Shown: positions 34,026-42,697, numbered from the stretch's first letter. The stretch is DNA of 64,000 nucleotides from GCA-2401735 sp051252095 (GCA_051252095.1 JBPOFK010000001.1:124001-188000), one strand, 5' to 3'. Numbers and translations: made by a program. Notes: generated by a model from the letters alone, not told the origin.

Positions 34026-35345
34026 TTGGCACAAGATAACTTGTTAAAATCTTTTGGTAAAATGAGCGAGCTAAAGAGTCGCTTATGGTTTGTTTTGGGT
34101 GCGTTAGTTGTGTTCCGTTTAGGGTCACATATACCAGTGCCAGGAATAGATCCAGTAGTGCTAAAACAGCTTTTTGATTCTCAAAGTGGTGGAATCTTGG
34201 GCATGTTTAATATGTTTTCTGGTGGTTCGCTAGAACGCTTTGCTATATTTGCTTTAGGTATCATGCCTTATATTTCTGCATCCATTATTATGCAGCTTTT
34301 GACGGTTGTTTCTCCAAAACTTGAGCAACTTAAAAAAGAAGGTGAAGCAGGTAGACGCACGATTACCAAATACACGCGCTATGGTACGGTTGCATTGGCA
34401 ACATTTCAGGCGCTTGGTATAGCGATTGCTTTTGAAGGGCAAGCTGGCTTAGTTTTAGATCCTGGGATGGCATTTCGGCTAACAACGGTTGTAACGTTGG
34501 TTGGTGGCACAATGTTCCTAATGTGGTTGGGCGAGCAAATTACCGAACGTGGCATTGGTAATGGAATTTCTATCATTATCTTTGCAGGTATTGTTGCAGG
34601 GTTGCCGAAAGCAATAGGCAGTACACTGGAATTGGCGCGAACAGGTGCCTTTTCTATACCCTTAGTTGTATTTTTGTTTGTAATGGTGGTTTTGGTTACA
34701 GCGCTAGTAGTTTTTGTAGAGCGAGGTCAACGCAAAATTACAGTGAATTATGCAAAACGGCAAGTGGGCAATAAAGTCATGGGTGGGCAAACAACACATT
34801 TGCCTCTAAAGTTAAATATGGCAGGTGTGATTCCACCGATTTTTGCATCAAGTATTATTTTGTTTCCTGCTTCATTAGCAGGCTGGTTTGGTAGTAGCGA
34901 TAGTATGTATTGGTTGAAGGATTTATCTGGAGCAATTTCTCCAGGTCAACCGATTTATATTTTATTGTTTGCCTCGGCAATTTTGTTCTTCTGTTTCTTT
35001 TATACGGCTTTGGTATTTAACCCTAAAGAGACTGCAGATAACTTAAAGAAGAGTGGTGCATTTATCCCAGGTATACGTCCAGGTGAGCAAACAGCAAAGT
35101 ATATTGATAAGATTATGGGTAGATTGACATTAATTGGTGCGATATATATTACCCTTGTTTGTTTACTACCTGAATTTTTAAGTTTGAAATTCAACACCCC
35201 ATTTTACTTTGGTGGGACGTCATTATTAATTATAGTAGTTGTGACAATGGATTTTATGGCGCAAGTGCAATCGCATTTAATGTCACACCAATATGAAGGG
35301 TTGCTCAAAAAAGCGAACTTCAAAGGCGGAGCGACAACGCGCTAG
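34026..35345 (+). CDS. secY: Preprotein translocase subunit SecY
   Basis: A 439-residue, ten-helix inner-membrane channel of the Sec system (443 in E. coli). Recognisable parts are the plug region around FNMFSGGSLERFAIFALGIMPYISASI, GNGISIIIFAGI, and the cytosolic loops with VERGQRKITVNYAKRQVG and NPKETADNLKKSGAFIPGIRPG. The start is a TTG at 34026 (AQDNLLKSFGKMSELKSRL). SecE is encoded 26 kb upstream. No infA fits between secY and rpmJ, where some betaproteobacteria have it. Confidence 0.97.
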   Translation: MAQDNLLKSFGKMSELKSRLWFVLGALVVFRLGSHIPVPGIDPVVLKQLFDSQSGGILGMFNMFSGGSLERFAIFALGIMPYISASIIMQLLTVVSPKLEQLKKEGEAGRRTITKYTRYGTVALATFQALGIAIAFEGQAGLVLDPGMAFRLTTVVTLVGGTMFLMWLGEQITERGIGNGISIIIFAGIVAGLPKAIGSTLELARTGAFSIPLVVFLFVMVVLVTALVVFVERGQRKITVNYAKRQVGNKVMGGQTTHLPLKLNMAGVIPPIFASSIILFPASLAGWFGSSDSMYWLKDLSGAISPGQPIYILLFASAILFFCFFYTALVFNPKETADNLKKSGAFIPGIRPGEQTAKYIDKIMGRLTLIGAIYITLVCLLPEFLSLKFNTPFYFGGTSLLIIVVVTMDFMAQVQSHLMSHQYEGLLKKANFKGGATTR

Positions 35346-35419
35346 TATTGCAGGTAACAAATTAGGCGTGAAAATATTTTGCGCAAATAGTTGAAGTATA
35401 TTGAATAAAGAGGTTAATT

Positions 35420-35533
35420 ATGAGAGTTCGTGCATCAGTTAAAAAATTATGCCGCCACTGTAAAACAGTGCGTCGTCGTGGTGTATTGCGTGTTATTTGT
35501 ACAGATCCACGTCATAAGCAGCGTCAAGGTTAA
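35420..35533 (+). CDS. rpmJ: 50S ribosomal protein L36
   Basis: A 37-residue zinc-ribbon protein (38 in E. coli), near the 23S rRNA of the factor-binding region. It starts MRVRASVKKLCRHC and ends HKQRQG. Zinc ligands Cys11, Cys14, Cys27 and His32 are present, so this is the zinc-binding (C+) type. AGAGG at 35409-35413 lies before the ATG. Last gene of the spc operon; a terminator-like structure containing the next promoter follows. Confidence 0.96.
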   Translation: MRVRASVKKLCRHCKTVRRRGVLRVICTDPRHKQRQG

Positions 35534-35543
35534 TGTTTAATCT

Positions 35544-35600
35544 AGCCTTGTTTTAGTTTGAAAAACGAACTGCAAACTGTTAGAATGCAAGGCTTTTTTT
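35544..35600 (+). terminator. Terminator-like nested hairpin after rpmJ
   Basis: AGCCTTG (35544-35550) pairs with CAAGGCT (35588-35594), and inside it AGTTTG (35555-35560) pairs with CAAACT (35573-35578). Seven T (35594-35600) follow. The loop region holds the predicted alpha operon promoter. Confidence 0.6.
35558..35586 (+). promoter_or_regulatory. Candidate promoter of the alpha operon, nested in the terminator
   Basis: TTGAAA (35558-35563, 4 of 6), exactly 17 bases, then TAGAAT (35581-35586, 5 of 6). Transcription would begin around 35592-35595, inside the 3' arm of the upstream terminator, so the new RNA would lack the complete hairpin. Confidence 0.65.
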
Positions 35601-35644
35601 ATTTGGTCGCTTTTTAAATAGCGATTCATTTTGGAGTTAAGAGT

Positions 35645-36007
35645 ATGGCTCGTATTGCTGGGGTAAATGTCCCAAATCATAAACATACAGAGATCGCATT
35701 AACAGCGATTTATGGTATTGGTAAAACTACTGCAAAAAGCATTTGTGCTGCTGCAGGCGTCGCAACGACTGCAAAAGTAAAAGACTTAAATGATGCAGAA
35801 GTTGAAAAGCTACGTGAAGAGGTGGCAAAGTTTGCTGTTGAAGGTGATTTGCGTCGTGAAGTGACCATGAATATCAAACGTTTGATGGATTTGGGTTGTT
35901 ATCGTGGTATCAGACACCGTCGTGGCATGCCAGTTCGTGGACAACGTACAAAGACTAATGCGCGTACGCGTAAAGGTCCAATTAAACCAATTAAGCAATC
36001 AAAGTAA
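35645..36007 (+). CDS. rpsM: 30S ribosomal protein S13
   Basis: A 120-residue head protein (118 in E. coli) that bridges to the 50S and contacts the P-site tRNA. It begins MARIAGVNVPNHKHTEIALTAIYGIGKTTAKSICAAAG and has GCYRGIRHRRGMPVRGQRTKTNARTRKGP. First gene of the alpha operon rpsM-rpsK-rpsD-rpoA-rplQ; GGAG lies upstream of the ATG. Confidence 0.98.
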   Translation: MARIAGVNVPNHKHTEIALTAIYGIGKTTAKSICAAAGVATTAKVKDLNDAEVEKLREEVAKFAVEGDLRREVTMNIKRLMDLGCYRGIRHRRGMPVRGQRTKTNARTRKGPIKPIKQSK

Positions 36008-36057
36008 GATTATAAACGATAGTTATTTAAGAACATTATTTGTAAGGACAGTACAAC

Positions 36058-36447
36058 ATGGCAAAAGCTAATGTACGCGTAAGAAAAAAGGTAAAAAAGA
36101 ATATTGCAGAGGGCGTTGCTCACGTCCATGCTTCATTTAACAATACCATTATTACTATTACCGATCGTCAAGGCAATGCGTTGTCATGGGCGACCTCAGG
36201 TGGACAAGGTTTCAAGGGTTCACGTAAGAGTACGCCTTATGCGGCACAGGTTGCGGCTGAGGTTGCTGGTAAATCGGCACAAGAGAATGGTGTTAAAAAT
36301 TTAGAAGTGCGTATTAAAGGCCCTGGCCCTGGTCGTGAGTCAGCAGTACGGGCACTTAATGCAGCTGGATTTAAAATCACCAGCATTACAGATGTGACGC
36401 CAGTGCCGCATAATGGTTGTCGCCCACCTAAAAAACGTCGCATTTAA
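36058..36447 (+). CDS. rpsK: 30S ribosomal protein S11
   Basis: A 129-residue platform protein (129 in E. coli) next to the E-site codon. Typical parts are GVAHVHASFNNTIITITDRQGNALSWATSGGQGFKGSRKSTPYAAQ and ITSITDVTPVPHNGCRPPKKRR. The start ATG has AAGGACAG upstream. It lies 50 bases after rpsM and 26 before rpsD. Confidence 0.98.
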   Translation: MAKANVRVRKKVKKNIAEGVAHVHASFNNTIITITDRQGNALSWATSGGQGFKGSRKSTPYAAQVAAEVAGKSAQENGVKNLEVRIKGPGPGRESAVRALNAAGFKITSITDVTPVPHNGCRPPKKRRI

Positions 36448-36473
36448 GCGAAAAAGATTACTGGAGAACTATC

Positions 36474-37103
36474 TTGGCAAGAAATTTAGATCCGAAATGC
36501 CGTCAGTGTCGTCGCGAAGGCGAGAAGTTGTTTTTAAAAGCTGAAAAATGCTTTACTGATAAGTGTGCAATTGAAAAACGTAACTTCCCACCTGGTCAAC
36601 ACGGTCAGCGTCGCAGTTCACGTTTGTCTGATTATGGCGTTCAGTTACGTGAAAAGCAGAAAGTACGTCGTATATATGGCGTTTTAGAGAAGCAATTCCG
36701 TAGTTATTACGCAGAAGCAGATCGTAGAAAAGGTGTTACTGGTGAAAACTTACTACAATTACTAGAATGCCGTTTGGATAATGTTGCTTATCGTATGGGT
36801 TTAGCTGGATCACGCACGGAAGCGCGTCAGGTCGTAAAACACAATTCGATATTAGTGAATGGAAAGCGTGTCAATATCCCTTCTTACCAAGTAAGAGCTG
36901 GTGATGTTGTTTCTGTTTCAGAGTCTTCTAAAAAGCAGCTGCGAATTAAATCTGCTTTGGAAGCAGCAGACGAGCGCGGTTTTCCAGAATGGCTTGAAGT
37001 TGATGTTAAAGCGTTTACAGGTACATTTAAATCTGCGCCACAACGAGATGACTTGCCTTCAACCATTAACGAATCATTGGTAGTTGAGTTGTATTCTAAG
37101 TAA
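36474..37103 (+). CDS. rpsD: 30S ribosomal protein S4
   Basis: A 209-residue primary 16S-binding protein (206 in E. coli), which in enterobacteria represses the alpha operon. It starts with a TTG at 36474 after GGAGAA, followed by the conserved ARNLDPKCRQCRREGEKLFLKAEKC. The S4 RNA-binding domain contains RLDNVAYRMGLAGSRTEARQVVKHNSILVNGKRVNIPS. The four cysteines near the N-terminus (CRQC, C28-type, C) could still bind zinc. Confidence 0.97.
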   Translation: MARNLDPKCRQCRREGEKLFLKAEKCFTDKCAIEKRNFPPGQHGQRRSSRLSDYGVQLREKQKVRRIYGVLEKQFRSYYAEADRRKGVTGENLLQLLECRLDNVAYRMGLAGSRTEARQVVKHNSILVNGKRVNIPSYQVRAGDVVSVSESSKKQLRIKSALEAADERGFPEWLEVDVKAFTGTFKSAPQRDDLPSTINESLVVELYSK

Positions 37104-37153
37104 TGATTGCTTAGCTTTACACTTTTTATTAACCAATTACGTCAAGGACTTTT

Positions 37154-38140
37154 ATGCAAAGTAATCCTACAGAATATTTAAAACCACGTGTTGTAAATGT
37201 GGAAGAAATTACACCATTAAGAGCACGCGTTACATTAGAACCAATGGAGCGTGGCTTTGGCTTTACATTGGGTAACGCTTTGCGTCGTGTATTGCTGTCT
37301 TCAATACCAGGTTATGCTATCACTGAAGTAAAAATTGATGGCGTCGTTCATGAGTATTCTACAATTGAAGGTTTACAAGAAGATGTAGTTGATATCTTGT
37401 TAAATCTTAAAGGGGTAGCACTCAAATTGAATAGCAAAACCGAAACAATTTTAACGCTAAGTAAATCTGGTGAAGGTGTTATAACAGCTGCTGACTTTGA
37501 AACAGGTCATGATGCTGAAATTGTTAACCCTGATCATGTCATAGCGCACTTGACAAAAGATGGCGCATTAAACCTTGAGGTTAAAGTTGAGATGGGCCGT
37601 GGCTATCAACCTGTGCCTGCACGTGAAAAAGTGAATCAAGAGGATCGCACACTTGGATTTATTATGATGGATGCGTCATTCAGCCCAATTAACAAAGTAA
37701 GCTATCAAGTTGAAAGCGCGCGTGTAGAACAGCGCACAGATTTGGATAAGCTGATTATGGATGTAGAAACTAATGGTATTGTGGATCCAGAGCAAGCGAT
37801 TCGTGATGCTGCTGCAATACTAATGGGTCAGCTGTCGGTTTTTGCAAACTTAGAGGGTGCGCCAAGTGAAGAAGAAGAGGCCGCTGCGCCACAAGTAGAC
37901 CCAATTCTACTTCGCCCAGTAGATGATTTAGAGCTAACAGTGCGTTCAGCTAATTGTTTGAAAGCAGAAAATATTTTCTATATTGGTGATTTAATTCAAC
38001 GTTCAGAGAATGAGTTATTAAAAGCACCTAATCTAGGACGTAAATCACTTAATGAAATTAAAGATGTTTTGGCTTCAAAAGGCTTAACATTGGGTATGAA
38101 GTTAGAAAATTGGCCACCAGTTGGTCTTGAAAAAGCTTAA
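37154..38140 (+). CDS. rpoA: RNA polymerase subunit alpha
   Basis: A 328-residue subunit (329 in E. coli) that dimerises to start polymerase assembly. The N-terminal domain has LEPMERGFGFTLGNALRRVLLSSIPG. A flexible acidic linker (SEEEEAAAPQ) lies near residue 240. The C-terminal domain, which binds UP elements and activators, has the helix-hairpin-helix ELLKAPNLGRKSLNEIKDVLASKGL. Length and all motifs are normal. It is co-transcribed with ribosomal genes as in most proteobacteria. Confidence 0.99.
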   Translation: MQSNPTEYLKPRVVNVEEITPLRARVTLEPMERGFGFTLGNALRRVLLSSIPGYAITEVKIDGVVHEYSTIEGLQEDVVDILLNLKGVALKLNSKTETILTLSKSGEGVITAADFETGHDAEIVNPDHVIAHLTKDGALNLEVKVEMGRGYQPVPAREKVNQEDRTLGFIMMDASFSPINKVSYQVESARVEQRTDLDKLIMDVETNGIVDPEQAIRDAAAILMGQLSVFANLEGAPSEEEEAAAPQVDPILLRPVDDLELTVRSANCLKAENIFYIGDLIQRSENELLKAPNLGRKSLNEIKDVLASKGLTLGMKLENWPPVGLEKA

Positions 38141-38172
38141 AAGCTAAATTTTAAAAGTTTAAGGAAGTTACT

Positions 38173-38559
38173 ATGCGTCACGGTAATCAAAATCGAAAAT
38201 TAAATCGTACGAGCAGTCATCGTGCAGCTATGTTTCGTAATATGTCAGTTTCATTACTTCGTCATGAAGTGATTAGGACAACTTTGCCAAAGGCAAAAGA
38301 GTTGCGTAAATATGCGGAACCGCTTATTACATTAGGTAAAGATGCAACATTGGCTAATCGCCGCCTAGCGTTTAGCCGATTACGTGACCGTGACGTTGTA
38401 ACTAAACTATTCGGTGAGCTTGGACCACGATATCTTGAACGTAAAGGTGGTTATTTACGTATATTAAAATGTGGTTTCCGTAATGGTGATAATGCACCAA
38501 TGGCATTCGTTGAATTAGTAGATCGTCCAGAAGTGGCAGAAGAAACTTCTGCGGAATAA
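38173..38559 (+). CDS. rplQ: 50S ribosomal protein L17
   Basis: A 128-residue protein (127 in E. coli). It begins MRHGNQNRKLNRTSSHRAAMFRNMSVSLLRHE and includes TTLPKAKELRKYAEPLITLGK and KGGYLRILKCGFRNGDNAPMA. Last gene of the alpha operon, 32 bases after rpoA and followed by a strong intrinsic terminator. Confidence 0.98.
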   Translation: MRHGNQNRKLNRTSSHRAAMFRNMSVSLLRHEVIRTTLPKAKELRKYAEPLITLGKDATLANRRLAFSRLRDRDVVTKLFGELGPRYLERKGGYLRILKCGFRNGDNAPMAFVELVDRPEVAEETSAE

Positions 38560-38576
38560 TCTAAGATATTCAACTG

Positions 38577-38607
38577 AAAAAAGCCAGCTTAAAGCTGGCT
38601 TTTTTTT
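38577..38607. terminator. Bidirectional terminator after rplQ
   Basis: AAGCCAGCTT (38581-38590) and AAGCTGGCTT (38592-38601) form a 10-bp stem, with an A-run to the left and eight T to the right (38600-38607). It can stop both rplQ and the convergent glutaredoxin-like gene. Confidence 0.85.
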
Positions 38608-38609
38608 GC

Positions 38610-38846
38610 TTAATTATTTGATTTGATAAAGCCATTAATGTCGTTTAGTGTAAAAGGCCAGTCTAATTCCTCTAAATTATCCATTCTTTGTAAAACTGGA
38701 ATCCGGTGGCCATATAAGTTTGTTAAAGTATCGCAGTCTGCTATATCCACAAGTGTAAAGTATTTTGTTTGCTCTGATGAGTTTAAGATTGCTATTGCTT
38801 GTTCACACAAATGGCAAGATGAGGTAGTAAAAAGTTTGTATTGCAT
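38610..38846 (-). CDS. Glutaredoxin-family (DUF836-type) small thiol protein
   Basis: A 78-residue thioredoxin-fold protein. The N-terminal MQYKLFTTSSCHLCEQAIAIL carries a CHLC redox pair, followed by the beta-strand FTLVDIADCD and the cis-proline motif RIPVLQR. This is the layout of the DUF836 glutaredoxin-like family, whose substrates are not known. It lies alone between the rplQ terminator and the mgtE gene, on the opposite strand from both. Some relatives are encoded near respiratory or ribosomal genes, so context gives little. Confidence 0.8.
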   Translation of the reverse strand: MQYKLFTTSSCHLCEQAIAILNSSEQTKYFTLVDIADCDTLTNLYGHRIPVLQRMDNLEELDWPFTLNDINGFIKSNN

Positions 38847-38930
38847 TATATTAACGTTCTATTTAGTTAAAGTTAAAAACCCATCATAATAACGGTTGAT
38901 TTTATCAATGTTATAACACAAGGTTACTGC

Positions 38931-40364
38931 ATGTCAGAACAAGAAACAAAAGATAAGTTAAGCGAGGCACTGGATCGGGTTGTTTCTTTACTGGAGAAAC
39001 ACCAGTTAGTGGAAAACCTTGTACACAATCAAGAAATGCCTAATCACGAGCTAGTCGAGTCTTTAGTACAAAGGCAAAACCAAATTGAATTGCAAAATAT
39101 TTTAAATGGTTTGCATCCAGCTGATGTCGCACATATTTTAGAAGCCTTGCCGTTAGATGATCGGTTATACCTATGGGATTTGGTTAAGGTTGATCGGGAT
39201 GGGGACATTTTGCTCGAGGTTTCAGATGCGGTGAGACAAACGCTTATTGCAGGTATGGACAGCGAGGAGCTGCTTGCTGCCGCAGGACAGCTAGACACAG
39301 ATGAGTTAGCAGATTTAGCGCCCGACTTACCAAAAGATGTTTTGCAAGACCTATTAGATAGTATGGATGTGCTCAATCGAGAGCGGCTTCAGTCTGCGCT
39401 GTCTTATCCTGAAGATACTGTTGGTTCGCTGATGGACTTTGATGTTGTTACAGTAAGAGAAGATATTACGATTGAGGTTGCATTACGGTATCTTCGTAGA
39501 CTTGACCAGTTGCCAGACCATACCGATAAAATTTTTGTAATTGACCGTGATGATAATGTTAAAGGTGTTTTGCCGCTTTCGAACATGTTGGTGAACGATC
39601 TAGATGAAAAGATAGAAGATGTCATGGCAGCAGATGTCGTGTTGTTTCACCCACAAGACATGGCAGATGATGCTGCTAAAGCATTCGAGCGTTATGATTT
39701 AGTGAGTGCACCTGTTGTTGATAAGAGTAATAAATTAGTTGGTCGATTAACAGTTGATGAGGTGATGGATTATATCCGTGAAGAATCGGATGCTGATCGA
39801 TTATCTATGGCAGGTTTGCGAGAAGAAGAGGATTTTTTCTCTACGGTATGGAAGTCAGTTCAAAATCGTTGGGCATGGCTAGCAATTAATTTGATTACGG
39901 CTTTAATTGCTTCTCGCGTGATTGGCTTGTTCGAAAACTCTATTGGTAAAGTTGTCGCACTGGCAGCCTTGATGCCAATCGTAGCAGGTATTGGTGGCAA
40001 CTCTGGCAATCAAACGACTACAATGATTGTGCGAGGTTTAGCTTTAGGTCAAATATCGAGCAGCAACATGCGCTCTCAGCTTAATAAAGAGCTTGGTGTG
40101 GCGCTAATAAACGGCTTGTTATGGGGTGGTGTGTTAGGAGTGATTACCTATGCGCTCTATGGTGACTATCGATTAAGCCTGGTCATGACAGCTGCTATTA
40201 CATTGAATTTGCTCTTAGCTGCGTTGATGGGCGTGGTAATTCCTTTGGTAATGAATAAGTTTGGTAAAGATCCTGCAGTTGGTTCTAGCGTGTTGATTAC
40301 TGCGATGACCGATAGTGGTGGATTCTTTATTTTTCTAGGTTTGGCAACGATATTCCTACTTTAA
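38931..40364 (+). CDS. mgtE: Magnesium transporter MgtE
   Basis: A 477-residue Mg2+ channel of the inner membrane. The cytosolic N-domain (about 1-155) has LNGLHPADVAHILEALP and repeated DxDELADLAPDLP segments. Two CBS domains follow (about 155-280; TVGSLMDFDVVTVRE and LFHPQDMADDAAKAFERY). The membrane part has five helices, with the pore motif GIGGNSGNQTTTMIVRGLALG. Known homologues close when internal Mg2+ binds the N and CBS domains. A bidirectional terminator separates it from convergent rpmG. Confidence 0.96.
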   Translation: MSEQETKDKLSEALDRVVSLLEKHQLVENLVHNQEMPNHELVESLVQRQNQIELQNILNGLHPADVAHILEALPLDDRLYLWDLVKVDRDGDILLEVSDAVRQTLIAGMDSEELLAAAGQLDTDELADLAPDLPKDVLQDLLDSMDVLNRERLQSALSYPEDTVGSLMDFDVVTVREDITIEVALRYLRRLDQLPDHTDKIFVIDRDDNVKGVLPLSNMLVNDLDEKIEDVMAADVVLFHPQDMADDAAKAFERYDLVSAPVVDKSNKLVGRLTVDEVMDYIREESDADRLSMAGLREEEDFFSTVWKSVQNRWAWLAINLITALIASRVIGLFENSIGKVVALAALMPIVAGIGGNSGNQTTTMIVRGLALGQISSSNMRSQLNKELGVALINGLLWGGVLGVITYALYGDYRLSLVMTAAITLNLLLAALMGVVIPLVMNKFGKDPAVGSSVLITAMTDSGGFFIFLGLATIFLL

Positions 40365-40390
40365 TGCTAATCATAACAGTTTAGCGTTGG

Positions 40391-40427
40391 ATACAAAAAA
40401 ACCCGCTGAAGGCGGGTTATTTTGTAT
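40391..40427. terminator. Bidirectional terminator between mgtE and rpmG
   Basis: AACCCGC (40400-40406) and GCGGGTT (40412-40418) form the core stem, extended by ATACAAAA (40391-40398) and TTTTGTAT (40420-40427). It lies between convergent genes and is nearly symmetric, so it should act on both strands. Confidence 0.8.
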
Positions 40428-40439
40428 AAGAAAACAAGC

Positions 40440-40595
40440 CTATTTAATCTTGTTTTCTTTGTACATGACATGCTTGCGTGCAACAGGATCAAATTTTTTG
40501 ATTTCCATTTTTTCTGGCATGGTACGTTTGTTCTTTGTAGTGGTATAGAAATGACCTGTACCAGCACTTGATTCTAATTTAATTTTTTCACGCAT
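40440..40595 (-). CDS. rpmG: 50S ribosomal protein L33
   Basis: A 51-residue protein (55 in E. coli) at the E site. It reads MREKIKLESSAGTGHFYTTTKNKR and ends KKFDPVARKHVMYKENKIK. There are no cysteines, so this is the zinc-free (C-) type, while rpmJ in this window is the zinc type. AAGGAG lies upstream of its ATG. It follows rpmB by 11 bases, the classical rpmB-rpmG pair. Confidence 0.96.
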   Translation of the reverse strand: MREKIKLESSAGTGHFYTTTKNKRTMPEKMEIKKFDPVARKHVMYKENKIK

Positions 40596-40606
40596 GGTAA
40601 TGCTCC

Positions 40607-40843
40607 TTAGATTTTTTCGCCAGCAGCACGCATTTTTGCAAGCACTGCATCAATACCGTTTTTGTCGATTGTGCGTAGTGCTGCATTAGTAATGCGTAGG
40701 TTAACCCAGCGATTTTCACTTTCAACCCAGAATTTACGATTTTGTAAATTTGGTAGAAAGCGACGTCTTGTTTTGTTTTGTGCGTGAGAAACATTGTTAC
40801 CCACCATCGGCTTTTTGCCTGTTACCTGACATACTCGTGCCAT
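40607..40843 (-). CDS. rpmB: 50S ribosomal protein L28
   Basis: A 78-residue protein (78 in E. coli). It begins MARVCQVTGKKPMVGNNVSHAQNKTRRRFLPNLQ and ends LAKMRAAGEKI. The reading frame could extend to 40912, but the added 23 residues are unconserved and a TGGAGA sequence precedes the chosen ATG. A single cysteine remains, so it is probably zinc-free. It leads the rpmB-rpmG pair. Confidence 0.97.
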   Translation of the reverse strand: MARVCQVTGKKPMVGNNVSHAQNKTRRRFLPNLQNRKFWVESENRWVNLRITNAALRTIDKNGIDAVLAKMRAAGEKI

Positions 40844-40947
40844 GGTTGTCTCCAGATACTTTGTCTTTTTCAGAAAGACCGCAATTATAGTAGAAACGTT
40901 TGCTTTATTCAACTTAAAAAACGTTTTTGTATCAATTAATACATGTT

Positions 40948-41400
40948 TTAGTGTTTTCCAGTACTGCCAAAACCACCTTCGCCGCGTTCTGTGGTTGAAA
41001 ATTCATCCACAATGTGAAAATCAGCTTGTACAACTGGCACGATAACTAGTTGTGCAATGCGTTCCATTGGGTTAAGAATGAATGCCTCTTTGCTACGGTT
41101 CCAGCATGAAACCAGCAATTGACCTTGATAATCAGAATCAATTAACCCCACTAAATTACCAAGGACAATGCCGTGTTTATGACCTAGTCCTGATCGCGGT
41201 AGAATAAGCGCTGCATAATAAGTATTATCAATATGGATAGCCATGCCCGTGGGAATCATAATCGTCTCCCCAGGTTGTATTGTTTGTGTGTGTTCTATAC
41301 AAGCCCTCAGATCCAAGCCAGCAGAGCCTAGCGTTGCATAGCTAGGCATCATGTGAAGTAAGCGGTTATCAAGTATTTTTAAATCGACGTTTATAGACAT
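40948..41400 (-). CDS. dut: dUTP diphosphatase
   Basis: A 150-residue trimeric enzyme that cleaves dUTP to dUMP and pyrophosphate, keeping uracil out of DNA and supplying the precursor of dTMP. All five dUTPase motifs are seen: GSAGLDLRA, RSGLGHKHG, GLIDSDYQGQL, ERIAQLV, and the C-terminal P-loop-like arm ERGEGGFGSTG. Length is the same as in E. coli (151). It lies downstream of coaBC on the same strand, as in many proteobacteria, though a hairpin occurs between them. Confidence 0.97.
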   Translation of the reverse strand: MSINVDLKILDNRLLHMMPSYATLGSAGLDLRACIEHTQTIQPGETIMIPTGMAIHIDNTYYAALILPRSGLGHKHGIVLGNLVGLIDSDYQGQLLVSCWNRSKEAFILNPMERIAQLVIVPVVQADFHIVDEFSTTERGEGGFGSTGKH

Positions 41401-41471
41401 GGCTTTTTCTTAGACAAAATCAATATGTTATTAAACACTAATTGATGATGAAAATCACTAGTTAATCTAGA

Positions 41472-41496
41472 AGCCAGCATTCAGTGCTGGCTTTTT
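41472..41496. terminator. Hairpin between coaBC and dut
   Basis: AGCCAGCA (41472-41479) and TGCTGGCT (41485-41492) form an 8-bp stem with T5 on the plus strand (41492-41496). The T-run is on the strand opposite to coaBC transcription, so for coaBC it would be a weak terminator or attenuator. Confidence 0.5.
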
Positions 41497-41512
41497 AAGA
41501 TGAGGTTACAAT

Positions 41513-42697
41513 TTAGATTGAGTTTGTTAGCATTTTGTTAATATGCTTGAGAATGAGATGTGCGACCTCAGTTTTTGATGATTGCTGAAGCGGATAAATT
41601 CCACTGTTATCAATAAGCGTGACTTGATTGTCATTACTACCCATTACGGTTACGTCATTCGCTACGATTAATGGCAGTTTTTTGGCGATACGTTTTTGTG
41701 ACGCATATTCTATGACATGCTCACTTTCTGCTGCAAACCCAACACAAAATGGTGGATTAGTTAATGCTGCAACGTCAGTTAATATGTCTTTGTTGCGTCT
41801 TAAATTCAAATTCAGTACATCGGCATTTTTCTTGATTTTCTGACTTGTCGTTTCGGAAGGTGCGTAATCAGCAACAGCAGCAACCCCAATAAAAATATCT
41901 TGCTCTTGAATGCTATTCATTACGGCATGATGCATAGCATCAGCACTCGTTGCCTTTTGCACAGAGACGTTCATGGGTGGCATTAAATGAGTAAGACCAC
42001 TAATAAGGGTCACCTTTGCACCCATGTCAGCTGCTGCTTGCGCCAGCGCGTAACCCATTTTTCCACTGCTTAAATTGGTAATACCACGTACTGGATCAAT
42101 CATCTCAATCGTGGCGCCAGCCGTGATGAGTAGTTTTTTATTGGCTAATATTTTGGGCGTAAAGTGTGCATTCACTAGCGCTAATAACTCGCTGGCTTCG
42201 AGCATACGTCCATCGCCCATTTCACCACAAGCTTGTTCTCCATTCCCGGGACCAAAAACGTGAATTTCATCTGCTACTAGCTGCGCAAAGTTACGCTGTG
42301 TAGCTGGGTTTTCCCACATTTGTTTGTTCATGGCAGGCGCCACGAGTAAAGGACAATCACGCGCTAAGCATAATGTGGAAAGTAAATCATCTGCACGGCC
42401 ATGTAATAGCTTTGCCACGAACTCAGCTGAAGCTGGGGCAATTAATATAGCATCTGCATTTCGACTTAATTCAATATGGGGCATACCGTTATCAATACTG
42501 CTATCCCACATACCAACAAAGACGGGTTTCCCAGATAAAGCTTGCATCGTTAATGGCGCAATAAATTGAGTAGCGGCTTCGGTCATGACCACTTGTACAT
42601 CAACACTAGCTTTGGTTAATAAGCGTACGAGTTCCGCTGCTTTGTAAGCAGCGATTCCTCCAGTAATACCTAAGACTAAAGACTTGGATTTTTGCAT
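41513..42697 (-). CDS. coaBC: Bifunctional phosphopantothenoylcysteine decarboxylase / phosphopantothenate-cysteine ligase
   Basis: A 394-residue two-domain enzyme of coenzyme A synthesis. The CoaC part (about 1-185) binds FMN and decarboxylates PPC. Visible residues are GGIAAYK, the catalytic His74 in MPHIELSRN, the PAMN motif 121-124 and Cys157 in ACGEMGDGRM. The CoaB part (about 190-394) uses CTP to add cysteine; NLSSGKMGYALAQAA and the lysine-rich KIKKNADVLNLNLRRNKDIL are its signatures. Length is normal (E. coli 406). Divergent from radC. Confidence 0.97.
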   Translation of the reverse strand: MQKSKSLVLGITGGIAAYKAAELVRLLTKASVDVQVVMTEAATQFIAPLTMQALSGKPVFVGMWDSSIDNGMPHIELSRNADAILIAPASAEFVAKLLHGRADDLLSTLCLARDCPLLVAPAMNKQMWENPATQRNFAQLVADEIHVFGPGNGEQACGEMGDGRMLEASELLALVNAHFTPKILANKKLLITAGATIEMIDPVRGITNLSSGKMGYALAQAAADMGAKVTLISGLTHLMPPMNVSVQKATSADAMHHAVMNSIQEQDIFIGVAAVADYAPSETTSQKIKKNADVLNLNLRRNKDILTDVAALTNPPFCVGFAAESEHVIEYASQKRIAKKLPLIVANDVTVMGSNDNQVTLIDNSGIYPLQQSSKTEVAHLILKHINKMLTNSI

